From CAZKEG01 sp964601575 (GTDB lineage: Bacteria > Desulfobacterota > Thermodesulfobacteria > Thermodesulfobacteriales > Thermodesulfatatoraceae), in NCBI GenBank assembly GCA_964601575.1, contig CAZROA010000015.1:1-30125 (forward strand): a stretch of 30,125 bases of DNA, in the 5' to 3' direction. This document shows positions 16,170-24,117 of this stretch, one piece after another. Each line of letters opens with the position of its first letter. Positions within the stretch are counted from its first letter, which is position 1. The notes beneath the pieces are model-generated. The model was not told the DNA's origin. It worked only from the letters and a program-made list of their open reading frames with translations, and made no database searches. A program made the translations under genes and the position numbers.

Positions 16170-18085
16170 GACCAAGAGACCCTTTTGGGTGGTTCATGTT
16201 TCAGGACCTTTTGGAGGACTGCCGAAAGTTCTTGGATGGTGAAGGGTTTTTTGATGGCGGCTTGAAAGCCAAAGAGGCGATAATCTTCAAAGGCCGGGTC
16301 ATCTGCGTAACCACTGGCGACGATGGCCTTGATCTCCGGGTCAAGTTGGCGGATCTCCCGGAGGACTTCTTTCCCCCCGGCTCCTCCGGGGATGGTAAGG
16401 TCCAGAATGACCAGATCAAAGGGCTGTTTCATCATTATTGATTTGGCTACCTCTTGGACCGCTGCCTCTCCGTGGGCCACGGTGACCACTTCATAGCCTA
16501 GAAATTCCAAAGATTCCCTGAAAGTCGAACGGATTATCTTTTCGTCATCCATGACCAAGATCCGCCCTCGACCAGTAACTACTTGGCCCTCCGACCGCCT
16601 GCCACCGGCCCCTTTTTCTTCTAGGGCCGGAAGGTAAATATAAAACGTGGTCCCTTTGCCCTCTTGCGATTTGACCCGGATATGGCCACCGTGTTTCTTG
16701 ATGATGGAATAAGAAACGGCGAGCCCCAGCCCGGTTCCTTCTTTCTTGGTGGTGAAATACGGATCAAAGATCTTGGAGAGATATTCTTTGGGGATTCCTA
16801 CGCCGGTATCAGCGACGATGATCTCTACGTATCTCCCCGGTGGAATTAAAAAGGGGTTTTCGGCTTCTATCTTTAAGTTACGAACCGAGACCTGTAGCTG
16901 CCCTCCCTCGGGCATGGCCTGTTTGGCGTTGATGACCAGATTGGTGATCACTTGACTGAATTGGGTGGTGTCTAAATCCACCAGCCAAAGGTTTGGGTCT
17001 ATGTGGATGGACCATTTGATATTGGAACCTCTTAGACAAAAACCCACGGTCTCGCGTACCAAATCCCCGACAGAGGCAGGTTTTTTGATTGGGGTACCCC
17101 CCTTGGCAAAGGTCAATAGCTGATAGGTAAGTCCTTTGGCCTTTAGACAGGCCTCTTCAGCTACGGATAGGAGGCGTTCTAGCTCGGGGTGTCCCTCGAT
17201 TTTTAATCTGGCCAGGGAGATATTACCCAAAATGGCGGTCAAGAAGTTATTAAAGTCATGGGCAATGCCCCCGGCGAGCAGGCCTAAGGCCTCGAGTTTG
17301 GAGGCATGAAGGGCCTCTTCTTCGGCCTTTTTTCGGTCGGTGATATCGACCACCATGGTGAGAGACTGGATCTCGCCTGAAGGGAGCTTGAGCGGGGTAC
17401 TGACCACTTGGTACCAGCGACCATCCCGCGGGCATTGAATCTCTAAATGGGCTGGTTTTCCAGCGAAGACCTGGTCTTTTTTACACCAGGGACAGGGTTC
17501 TGAAAGATCATGAAACAATTGATAGCAGATCTCGCCTATGGCCTCTCGACCTAGGCGTTTGATCAGATTCTTGTTCATAAATTGGACGCGGTAATCAGAA
17601 GAAACTACACAGACATAACCATCAAAGGCCTCGAGGATGGCCTCATACTTGGCAATAATCTCTTGAAGGGAACGATAGAGTTCTTTTTTCTTGGTGATGT
17701 CGACCGCTGTCCCGACCCCGACCGTCTGGCCCCGCATTTTAAAGACAGCAGCGGTGACCTCAAGCCAGCGTTCCTCCCCTGACTTGGTCACGATCTTTAT
17801 TTCGTAATGGGCCGGGGGATTTTTGCCTGCTAGGCGATCCCTGATTCTCTGTTTGACCAATTCTTTGTAATCTTCATGGACCACATCCCAAAGATAGAGT
17901 TCGCATAGCTCTTCAAGAGGGTAACCGGTGATGCGTTCCATGGCTGGATTGACGTAGATGAACTTTTCGCGATAGAGAAAGATCCCTACGGCGGCTGATT
18001 CGGTGAGGGTGCGAAACTTGATCTCACTTTCGCGGAGGGCTTGTTCTAAATCAACCTGATCCAGAGGTTGAAAGGCTTTTTCCAT
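16166..18085 (-). CDS. hybrid sensor histidine kinase with two PAS domains and a receiver
   Basis: About 639 residues, with no membrane segment, so a cytoplasmic sensor. Order: PAS 1 (about 15-135, FRTLTESAAVGIFLYREKFI, ending GTAVDITKKK), PAS 2 (about 145-255) with a cysteine set (CYQLFHDLSEPCPWCKK), then a histidine box (GGIAHDFNNFLTAILGN), an ATPase domain (NLVINAKQAMPEGG, DTGVGIPKEYLSKIFDPYF, GTGLGLAV) and a C-terminal receiver (MDDEKIIRS, phospho-Asp in VILDLTIPG, Lys in AAIKKPFT). The Cys set could bind metal or sense redox state. The ATG at 18085 is preferred over a TTG at 18100; both lack a clear ribosome site. No partner regulator is nearby, so the target is unknown. Confidence 0.9.
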   Translation of the reverse strand: MEKAFQPLDQVDLEQALRESEIKFRTLTESAAVGIFLYREKFIYVNPAMERITGYPLEELCELYLWDVVHEDYKELVKQRIRDRLAGKNPPAHYEIKIVTKSGEERWLEVTAAVFKMRGQTVGVGTAVDITKKKELYRSLQEIIAKYEAILEAFDGYVCVVSSDYRVQFMNKNLIKRLGREAIGEICYQLFHDLSEPCPWCKKDQVFAGKPAHLEIQCPRDGRWYQVVSTPLKLPSGEIQSLTMVVDITDRKKAEEEALHASKLEALGLLAGGIAHDFNNFLTAILGNISLARLKIEGHPELERLLSVAEEACLKAKGLTYQLLTFAKGGTPIKKPASVGDLVRETVGFCLRGSNIKWSIHIDPNLWLVDLDTTQFSQVITNLVINAKQAMPEGGQLQVSVRNLKIEAENPFLIPPGRYVEIIVADTGVGIPKEYLSKIFDPYFTTKKEGTGLGLAVSYSIIKKHGGHIRVKSQEGKGTTFYIYLPALEEKGAGGRRSEGQVVTGRGRILVMDDEKIIRSTFRESLEFLGYEVVTVAHGEAAVQEVAKSIMMKQPFDLVILDLTIPGGAGGKEVLREIRQLDPEIKAIVASGYADDPAFEDYRLFGFQAAIKKPFTIQELSAVLQKVLKHEPPKRVSWS

Positions 18086-18185
18086 TTTACGGTTCTTCAA
18101 CGAGAAATCATGTTTATGCTACTATATTTAGACCGGGATTAGCAAAGAGAAAAAAACTGTTTAGAGAAAATTCGGAGGAAAAGAA

Positions 18186-18911
18186 GTGTTTATGCGGCTT
18201 ATTTTTCATAACCTTTTGCTGTACTTATTCATCCTCCTTTCTGTGCCCCTTTTTTGTCTAGTGATCTTTGTTATCGGGCCCTTGGAGAAGAGGAGGACCT
18301 TTTCTCATGGAGTGAGCCGTTTTTGGATGCGCATTATCCTGTTTTTATCAGGGGTATCTCTTGAGGTGAAAGGTCTAGAAAACTTAGACCCCAAGGGGGC
18401 CTATATCTTTGCGGCCAATCACCAGAGCCAATTTGACATCCCGACCCTTGAGGTGGCCCTCCCCTTCCAGATTCGCTGGTTGGCCAAAAAGAGCCTTTTT
18501 CATATCCCGGTCTTCGGTTGGGCCCTAAAGGTCATCGGCTATATTCCGGTGGACCGAGAAAACCCTCGAGGGGGGCTTAAAAGCCTAATAGCCGCGGCTG
18601 AAAAGGTCAAAGAGGGCTTTTCCGTAGTTATCTTTCCTGAAGGTACGCGTAGTCGAGATGGAAAACTTCTGCCCTTTAAACCCGGGGGTTTTGTCTTGGC
18701 CATCAAGAGCGAACAGCCCATTGTCCCGGTGGCCATCTGCGGTACGCGAGAGATCATGCCCAAGGGAAGACTATGGGTCCGTCCAGGGAAGGTAAGGATC
18801 AAGATTATGTCTCCCATAGAAACCAAAGGCCTTAGCCTGAGGGATAAAGAGCTCTTGGCCAAGAAGATCCGTGAAAGACTGGAAGAGGCCCTTTCTTCAG
18901 GTTGTCTCTGA
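18186..18911 (+). CDS. plsC: 1-acyl-sn-glycerol-3-phosphate acyltransferase
   Basis: The 241-residue protein adds the second acyl chain in phosphatidic acid synthesis at the inner membrane. It has an N-terminal hydrophobic segment (about 9-32), the NHQSQFD HX4D catalytic motif, the acceptor-binding FPEGTRSRDGK and a later PIVPVAICGTRE block, all typical. I keep the GTG at 18186 as the start because GGAGG at 18174-18178 is 7 bases away, whereas the next ATG (18192) would be 13 bases away. It is divergent from the kinase gene and overlaps ddl by 15 bp, tail to tail. Confidence 0.93.
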   Translation: MFMRLIFHNLLLYLFILLSVPLFCLVIFVIGPLEKRRTFSHGVSRFWMRIILFLSGVSLEVKGLENLDPKGAYIFAANHQSQFDIPTLEVALPFQIRWLAKKSLFHIPVFGWALKVIGYIPVDRENPRGGLKSLIAAAEKVKEGFSVVIFPEGTRSRDGKLLPFKPGGFVLAIKSEQPIVPVAICGTREIMPKGRLWVRPGKVRIKIMSPIETKGLSLRDKELLAKKIRERLEEALSSGCL

Positions 18912-19820
18912 GTTTAAGGCCATTTGGAGTAATTTTTCGACCAAATCTTCAAAGGAATATCCCGCTACCTTAGCGGCCAAGGGCAAGAGGCTGGTCTCGG
19001 TCATACCAGGAATGGTGTTTGTCTCAAGGAGATAGAGTTTATTATGGGCATAGATCATGTCTGTTCGGCTGTAGTGCCTGAGTCTTAAGACCTGATGGGC
19101 CTTAATCGCGCACCTTTGGGCCTCCTGGGCTACTTCTGAAGGGATCTTGGCCGGGCAGATTTCTTCTGTGGCCCCAGGAGTGTATTTGGCTTCGTAATCG
19201 AAGAAACGATGTCTTTCGCCGGGGATGATTTCTACCACCGGGAGGGCCTCTTCCCCTAACACTCCTACGGTAAGCTCTCGCCCAGGAAGATATTCCTCAA
19301 GAAGGACCCTTTTTTCATGTCTGAAGGCCGCCTCGAGGGCCGCTGGGAGATCTTCTTTCTTTTCTACCAGAGAGAGCCCGATACTTGACCCTTGAGAGAC
19401 CGGCTTAACCACCAGAGGGAAACCTATCTCTTCGATCATTTCTGCCGGGAAAGGGCCTCCTTTTTGAAGTTCAACGGCCTTGGGCACATTAAGCCCGGCC
19501 AGGCGATAAAGTTCTTTAGAAAGCTTCTTATCCATGGCCAGGGCGCTGCCCAAGACCCCGGCCCCTTGATAAGGAAGCCCAAGGAGGTCTAAGAGGCCTT
19601 GGATAGTTCCATCCTCTCCACCAGGGCCATGAAGGACCAAAAAGGCTGCGTCAAAATAAGAGGCCTCTTTTACCAAGTCCAAAAGATCGGTAGCTGGATC
19701 AAAGATTTTTACTACATAACCTCTGGATTCAAGGGCCTGGCGTACCGCCTGACCACCACGTATAGAAACCTCGCGTTCGGCTGATTTTCCACCGCAAAGG
19801 AGGGCCACTCTAGTCATCAT
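18897..19820 (-). CDS. ddl: D-alanine--D-alanine ligase
   Basis: The 307-residue ATP-grasp enzyme makes the D-Ala-D-Ala dipeptide for peptidoglycan. It shows HGPGGEDGTIQGLLD, the LVVKPVSQGSSIGLSLV nucleotide loop, LEEYLPGRELTVGVLG and the metal- and substrate-binding end LYLLETNTIPGMTETSLLP. Length is typical. The ATG at 19820 overlaps the end of the HD gene by 11 bp (a second ATG follows directly), with AGGAG just upstream, so the pair is translationally coupled. Confidence 0.96.
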   Translation of the reverse strand: MMTRVALLCGGKSAEREVSIRGGQAVRQALESRGYVVKIFDPATDLLDLVKEASYFDAAFLVLHGPGGEDGTIQGLLDLLGLPYQGAGVLGSALAMDKKLSKELYRLAGLNVPKAVELQKGGPFPAEMIEEIGFPLVVKPVSQGSSIGLSLVEKKEDLPAALEAAFRHEKRVLLEEYLPGRELTVGVLGEEALPVVEIIPGERHRFFDYEAKYTPGATEEICPAKIPSEVAQEAQRCAIKAHQVLRLRHYSRTDMIYAHNKLYLLETNTIPGMTETSLLPLAAKVAGYSFEDLVEKLLQMALNSETT

Positions 19821-20385
19821 CTAACTCCTGGATTTTTTCCGGGCCGAAATCTAGTTTCTTGAAGATACGTCGTTCAAGGAGTTTGGTTATCTCTTCCAGG
19901 TTATAGAGGCGTATCAAAGAAGAGACCGTTTTCCCGTATCTGGCCCGTAGGTCTTCAAAGCGCACCTTAAGAGGGACGATCTTGGTGTGCATGACCCGTT
20001 TGTCCGCGTAATAGACCAACTCCTCTTCACGGATCGGTGTCCCTGGTGGCCCTGGCTTTAGAAAGATGTGTTGGCCCACAACCCTGGCCACCTCTGGATA
20101 ACCCCTTTCGCGCAGGATGCGAGCGGCGGATTGGGCGTGATTTTCTCCGGTCTTTAAGGAGAGGTGCTTGGTGAGATCATGTAACAGACCACCGGCCTCT
20201 ACTAAGGGGATATTGATCGGTTCTCCCTTTTCTACCAAGTGTTTGGCCAAAAAGACGGCCACTTTGGCCACCTTTTCACAATGGGCCACGATATGGGGAG
20301 GGACCTGAAATTCCTCAAGAAGACGATAACACTCGGCCCGAGAGGGGATGGTCCCTTTTTTAGATGGGTTTTGCTCCTTAAACAT
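19810..20385 (-). CDS. HD-domain phosphohydrolase
   Basis: The 191-residue cytoplasmic protein carries the metal-binding HD set: H35 (HIVAHCEKVAKVA), H69-D70 (GGLLHDLTKH), H106 (VVGQHIF) and D128 (YYADKRV). HD proteins of this size cleave phosphate esters of nucleotides or similar compounds; the substrate cannot be told. It overlaps ddl, which suggests a shared transcript rather than a cell-wall role. No clear ribosome site precedes the ATG at 20385. The leader upstream is AT-rich and shared with the dnaA region. Confidence 0.85.
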   Translation of the reverse strand: MFKEQNPSKKGTIPSRAECYRLLEEFQVPPHIVAHCEKVAKVAVFLAKHLVEKGEPINIPLVEAGGLLHDLTKHLSLKTGENHAQSAARILRERGYPEVARVVGQHIFLKPGPPGTPIREEELVYYADKRVMHTKIVPLKVRFEDLRARYGKTVSSLIRLYNLEEITKLLERRIFKKLDFGPEKIQELDDD

Positions 20386-20606
20386 GATTTTTTGCTACCA
20401 AAACTTTTGCTTTTTCGCTAGATGTTTTCCAACCCAGCATTCTTTCGTAGAAGAGAGAAAAGAAAAAATTGATAAAAATTGGTAGAAAAAGAAAAGAAAG
20501 GAGAGTACTTCTATTTGTTGATAGAAGAATTTGTGAAAAGCAACATACTCAAAAAACTTAAAAATTTTAAAACTTTTCTATACATGAAGCACTCTATGTT
20601 TCAGAG

Positions 20607-20621
20607 GTTACAGGCTGTAAC
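20607..20621. repeat. perfect 7-1-7 palindrome upstream of dnaA
   Basis: GTTACAGGCTGTAAC is fully symmetric about base 20614 and lies about 75 bp before the predicted -35 of dnaA. It has the form of an operator for a dimeric DNA-binding protein, but I cannot match it to a known regulator. Confidence 0.5.
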
Positions 20622-20695
20622 TTCCTTTTTTATCGATGACAAAAACAAAGGAAAGAGAGTTGATCGAAATCGTCTCTGGCCCCCCTTAACCACTT

Positions 20696-20724
20696 TTGAC
20701 CCTTTTCCCTCTTAGGAGTATCTT
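20696..20724 (+). promoter_or_regulatory. candidate dnaA promoter
   Basis: TTGACC (20696-20701) and TATCTT (20719-20724) are separated by 17 bases. The -35 element is 5/6 and the -10 element 4/6 to the sigma-70 consensus. The predicted start, near 20731, lies 23 bases before the ATG and just before GAGGGGGG, the ribosome site. Confidence 0.5.
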
Positions 20725-20753
20725 CGCCCTGTCTTGTTAAGAGGGGGGTATAT

Positions 20754-22097
20754 ATGAGTAGTTTGTGGAAAAGACTTAAATTTGCCCTTCGGGAAAGGCT
20801 TCCGGAGGCAAGTTATAGAGTCTGGATTGAGCCCCTGCGCTGTGTAGGTCTTTCGGAAAAAAAGATCATTATTGCCTGTCCTAATAATTTCAGCCTCCTC
20901 TGGGTGAAAGAAAATTACTTTTCCATTATGGAAGAGGTCATTAAGGAACAGAATCTCTCTTTAGAAGTAGAATTGGTAGCGGTTGAGACCCCTCCGCCTG
21001 AGATGGTGCAACGCGAGCTGCCCTATGATCCCACCCGCCTCCTGGGCCGGCGCCTATCTTCTCGCTATACCTTTGAGGAATTTGTGGTCGGAGAGTGTAA
21101 TCGCTTGGCCTATGCCACCTGTTGGTCTATCGCCACCAAAAATCCCCAGAGTAATATCGTCTATCTCTGCGGTGATACGGGCCTGGGCAAAAGCCATCTG
21201 AGTCAGGCCGTGGGTAATTACCTCCTGAGTAATCCGGGGAAAGAAAGGGTTTGTTATCTGACCGCCCAGGACTTTACTGCCCAGTTGGTAAGGGCCCTTA
21301 AAAACGGGCGCTTAGAGGACTTTAAAGAAAGGCTCCGTCAAGGCTGTGAGATCCTGATGCTCGAGGAGATACACTTCCTTTCTGGTAAGGAATTTACTCA
21401 GGCCGAACTGGCCGTGACCCTAGATTATCTCTATGACTCCGGAAAGACGGTGGTCTTTACCGCCGACCGAACCCCTCAGGAGATCCCCAAACTCGATCCT
21501 TCGCTTCGTTCGCGATTTTCCGCCGGGGTATTGGTGCGTCTTAATCCTCCAGACTATAAAACGAGAGTGAACATTATTCGCCGAAAGGCCAGGAACCAAG
21601 GGATAGAATTCCCAGAGGAGGTGGTTACCTATCTGGCTCAGCACCTCCACGGAGATATTCGCCAGATCGAGAGTGCGGTCATCGGGCTGGTAGCCCGTTC
21701 AAGCCTCCTGAGAGAACCCATCAGTCTGACCCTGGCCAAGGAATTGGTCCAAGAGATCGCCCCGAAAGAACCAAAAGTGACCAAGGAATTCATCCTAGAC
21801 CTTGTGTGTCATCACTTTCGGGTGAGCAAGGAAGAACTTCGATCCAAGTCTCGCCGGCGTCAGGTGACCTTCCCCCGTCAGGTGGCCATGTATCTCTGTC
21901 GCCAATTTACCGAAGAAAGCCTCCAGTCCATCGGTCGACTCTTTAATCGAGACCATGCCACGGTAATCTATGCGGTAAATTGTGTGGAGAAGAAACTCCA
22001 TCGGCCAGGGCCGATCAAATACCAGATAGAATATCTATGCCGTGAAATCGAAGAACACATTCAACCCGCTGTCGTCAAAGATTCGTCAAAGCCTTAG
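20754..22097 (+). CDS. dnaA: replication initiator DnaA (divergent form)
   Basis: The 447-residue protein has all four DnaA parts: domain I (1-75, VWIEPLRCVGL), a very short linker, the AAA+ domain with Walker A GDTGLGKS (140-147) and Arg finger region LRSRF (251-255), and domain IV with the DNA-binding signature IGRLFNRDHATVIYAV (393-408). It binds origin boxes and opens DNA. It is odd in its Walker B, LEEIHFL (203-209), where most DnaA proteins have IDDIQFL, and in the GKEFTQAEL that follows. GAGGGGGG precedes the ATG. The gene is followed by a FAD oxidase gene overlapping by 56 bp, not by dnaN. It could be a second DnaA paralogue; only one is seen here. Confidence 0.9.
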   Translation: MSSLWKRLKFALRERLPEASYRVWIEPLRCVGLSEKKIIIACPNNFSLLWVKENYFSIMEEVIKEQNLSLEVELVAVETPPPEMVQRELPYDPTRLLGRRLSSRYTFEEFVVGECNRLAYATCWSIATKNPQSNIVYLCGDTGLGKSHLSQAVGNYLLSNPGKERVCYLTAQDFTAQLVRALKNGRLEDFKERLRQGCEILMLEEIHFLSGKEFTQAELAVTLDYLYDSGKTVVFTADRTPQEIPKLDPSLRSRFSAGVLVRLNPPDYKTRVNIIRRKARNQGIEFPEEVVTYLAQHLHGDIRQIESAVIGLVARSSLLREPISLTLAKELVQEIAPKEPKVTKEFILDLVCHHFRVSKEELRSKSRRRQVTFPRQVAMYLCRQFTEESLQSIGRLFNRDHATVIYAVNCVEKKLHRPGPIKYQIEYLCREIEEHIQPAVVKDSSKP

Positions 22098-23439
22098 AAA
22101 GATCCTAGGGTCACGCCTTTTGGAGGGCAAAGAAGACCTCTGGGCCTATTCCTACGATGCCTCGGGGCTGACCTTTCTCCCCGAGGCTGTTGCCTTGCCA
22201 GAGACCGGGGAGGAAGTAGCAGCCATCTTACGCTTGGCAAGTGAAGAACACTTCCCGGTTATTCCTCGAGGGGCGGGAACAGCCACCACCGGGGCCCCCT
22301 TAGCCGTGGCCGGGGGGTTAGTGCTTGCCCTAACCAAGATGGACCGCATCTTGGAGATCAATGAAGAAGACTTGGTGGCGGTGGTCGAGCCCGGAGTCCC
22401 GACCGGGCGTCTCAAAAAAGAGGTTGCTTATCGAGGGCTCTTTTATCCCCCGGATCCAGCCAGTTATCAGTTTTCTACTATTGGAGGGAACGTAGCCACC
22501 TGTGCCGGGGGGCCTAAGGGGCTTAAGTACGGAGTGACTAAAGATTATGTCTTAGGCCTTGAGGTGGCCTTGGCCAGCGGAGAGCTGGTCTTCTTGGGTA
22601 CAAGGACGGTCAAAGGAGTGGTTGGGTATGACCTGGTTCATCTCTTCGTCGGTTCAGAAGGGACCCTAGGGGTGATCACCAAGATCATCCTAAAACTCCT
22701 CCCTAAACCTCGATCTCAAGCGGTGGTCATGGTGGGGTTTGAGACCGTTGAGGAGGCGGCAATAAGTTTTGGTCAAATCCTCAAGGGAGGTATCCTCCCG
22801 GCCACAGCGGAGTTGATGGACGAGGTGACCATCGAGGCCACTTCGCGACTCTTAGAGGTCCCTCTGCCCAAGAGAATCAAAGCTTTACTCATCTTAGAAG
22901 TAGATGGGTCGCCACTCCAGGTAAAAGAAGAATTAAAGGCCCTAAAGAAAGTCTTGGGCCACTCTCCTTTTTACCAAGAGGGCCTTCAAGAAGAGGAAAG
23001 AGAAGAGATTTGGCGGATACGGCGGAGCATCTCACCGGCCTTAAAGACTATCGCCCCTAATAAAATCGCCGATGACGTGGTCCTTCCGCGGAGGAGGGTG
23101 GTTCAATTTCTCAATTTTGTCAAAAATCTCTCGACAGAAAACCGTGTTATCATCGCCTGCTTTGGGCATTTGGGTGATGGCAATATCCATGTCAATTTAT
23201 TATTCGACACCAACGATCCTTGGCAAAGAGAAAAGGCCCTTTCCTGCCGCGAAGAAATCTTAAACGAAGTCTTACGCCTTTCCGGGACTATTTCTGGAGA
23301 GCACGGTCTTGGTTTTAGTAAGAGGGGTTATTTTCCTCGAGAAATTCCTCCTTCGGTCCAAGATTTGATGTATCAATTGAAAAAAATCTTTGATCCCGCT
23401 GGAATCCTTAATCCAGGAAAGATCTTCCCGCCTCATTAA
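22042..23439 (+). CDS. FAD-linked 2-hydroxyacid oxidase, GlcD/D-lactate dehydrogenase type
   Basis: The 465-residue protein has the FAD-binding PCMH fold (PVIPRGAGTATTGAPLA, VVEPGVPTGRLKKEV, FYPPDPASYQFSTIGGNVAT) and the FAD-oxidase C-terminal domain (GHLGDGNIHVNLLFD, SGEHGLGFSKRGYF, KKIFDPAGILNPGKIF). Such enzymes oxidise glycolate, D-lactate or similar acids and pass electrons to a partner or quinone. No GlcE/F-like or iron-sulfur partner is adjacent. The only start that keeps the family N-terminus is a GTG at 22042, inside dnaA in another frame, with no ribosome site I can see; the overlap may couple the two. Substrate uncertain. Confidence 0.88.
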   Translation: MKSKNTFNPLSSKIRQSLRKILGSRLLEGKEDLWAYSYDASGLTFLPEAVALPETGEEVAAILRLASEEHFPVIPRGAGTATTGAPLAVAGGLVLALTKMDRILEINEEDLVAVVEPGVPTGRLKKEVAYRGLFYPPDPASYQFSTIGGNVATCAGGPKGLKYGVTKDYVLGLEVALASGELVFLGTRTVKGVVGYDLVHLFVGSEGTLGVITKIILKLLPKPRSQAVVMVGFETVEEAAISFGQILKGGILPATAELMDEVTIEATSRLLEVPLPKRIKALLILEVDGSPLQVKEELKALKKVLGHSPFYQEGLQEEEREEIWRIRRSISPALKTIAPNKIADDVVLPRRRVVQFLNFVKNLSTENRVIIACFGHLGDGNIHVNLLFDTNDPWQREKALSCREEILNEVLRLSGTISGEHGLGFSKRGYFPREIPPSVQDLMYQLKKIFDPAGILNPGKIFPPH

Positions 23440-23463
23440 AGTTTTCGGATCAGTTTTCGACTA
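23437..23463 (+). promoter_or_regulatory. weak candidate sigma-28 promoter of cheX
   Basis: TAAAGTTT (23437-23444) is an exact sigma-28 -35 element, followed after 11 bases by TTCGACTA, which matches GCCGATAA at only 4 of 8. Position and the chemotaxis role of the next gene support it; the poor -10 does not. Confidence 0.3.
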
Positions 23464-23497
23464 AGAATCGAGAGAACCCCAAGCCAAAGGAGAGTCT

Positions 23498-23968
23498 ATG
23501 AGCACATCCACCGTAGTCAATGCCTTGCACGAAGCCGTCAAAGAGGTCTTGATGACCTTTACCGGGCAGATACCAGAACCGCAGAAATCTTTCATTCGTG
23601 AAGAACCAGAGGCCTTGGGTGAAGTCTCGGCGGTGGTAGGGCTCACGGGAAAGGGTTTTACCGGTAGTTTTGTGGTCAGTTTTAAGAGCGACTGTATTTT
23701 CAAGGTGGTAGCCAGCCTTTTCGGACAAGCTCCAGATAAGATAAACGAAGAGGTAAGAGACGCCGCCGGAGAGATGGCCAATATGATCTGCGGGGCCTTT
23801 CGGCGCCGTTTTGAAAAAGAAGGTATTTCCCTCCAGGCCTCAACACCGGTAATCATTACCGGAAAGGATCATACCTTAAAGATCATGTGCCATAGTAAAC
23901 GGCTGGTCATTCCTTATGCCGTTAATGGGTCTCAGCTTTTCATCGAATTTTGCCTAGACAAAAAATAA
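23498..23968 (+). CDS. cheX: chemotaxis phosphatase CheX
   Basis: The 156-residue protein belongs to the CheC/CheX/FliY phosphatases, which remove phosphate from CheY. The catalytic ExxN pair is visible as E92/N95 (GEMANMICGAF). The fold-typical start (VNALHEAVKEVLMTF), glycine-rich GLTGKGFTGSFVVSF and the single ExxN site favour CheX over CheC. AAGGAGAG precedes the ATG. It stands apart from any che cluster here, 58 bp after the FAD oxidase gene, but in the same window as the stator operon. Confidence 0.88.
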   Translation: MSTSTVVNALHEAVKEVLMTFTGQIPEPQKSFIREEPEALGEVSAVVGLTGKGFTGSFVVSFKSDCIFKVVASLFGQAPDKINEEVRDAAGEMANMICGAFRRRFEKEGISLQASTPVIITGKDHTLKIMCHSKRLVIPYAVNGSQLFIEFCLDKK

Positions 23969-24041
23969 TAAAAATTGATCATGTGACTTTGACAAATTTG
24001 TAAATTCTTTACGAAGATCGAGAAGCTTATTCTGCAAAATT

Positions 24042-24057
24042 GCAAAAATTGTTTTGC
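24042..24057. promoter_or_regulatory. inverted repeat, possible enhancer site for amt
   Basis: GCAAAA-ATTG-TTTTGC is a perfect 6-bp inverted repeat about 90-100 bases before the predicted amt start. That is where sigma-54 activators such as NtrC bind. Its sequence does not match the enteric NtrC box, so the binding protein is open. Confidence 0.35.
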
Positions 24058-24117
24058 CCACCTTCTAGAAATGAATCCCGCCTTTTCTAATCTACGATCT
24101 TAAGGCAAAGCCAAATA

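Larger units (their letters stand above)
20386..20753. promoter_or_regulatory. AT-rich dnaA upstream region with inverted repeats (possible origin)
   Basis: This 368-bp gap separates the divergent HD and dnaA genes. It is much richer in A and T than its surroundings, above all at 20455-20585 (runs such as AAAAATTTTAAAACTTTTC). It holds CTTCTAT-6-ATAGAAG (20508-20527) and GTTACAG-1-CTGTAAC (20607-20621). Nothing fits TTATCCACA closely; the best match, TTAACCACT (20687-20695), has two mismatches. I therefore call it a regulatory region and only a possible origin. An open frame at 20479-20715 starts with TTG and looks like chance. Confidence 0.45.

Noticed and set aside
20479..20715. 78-codon open frame upstream of dnaA
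   Set aside because: It starts with TTG, lacks a ribosome site, is made mostly of Lys, Phe and Leu from AT-rich DNA and spans the dnaA promoter.
20386..20753. Classical DnaA boxes in the dnaA upstream region
   Set aside because: No 9-mer comes within one base of TTATCCACA on either strand by eye; the best (TTAACCACT) has two mismatches.
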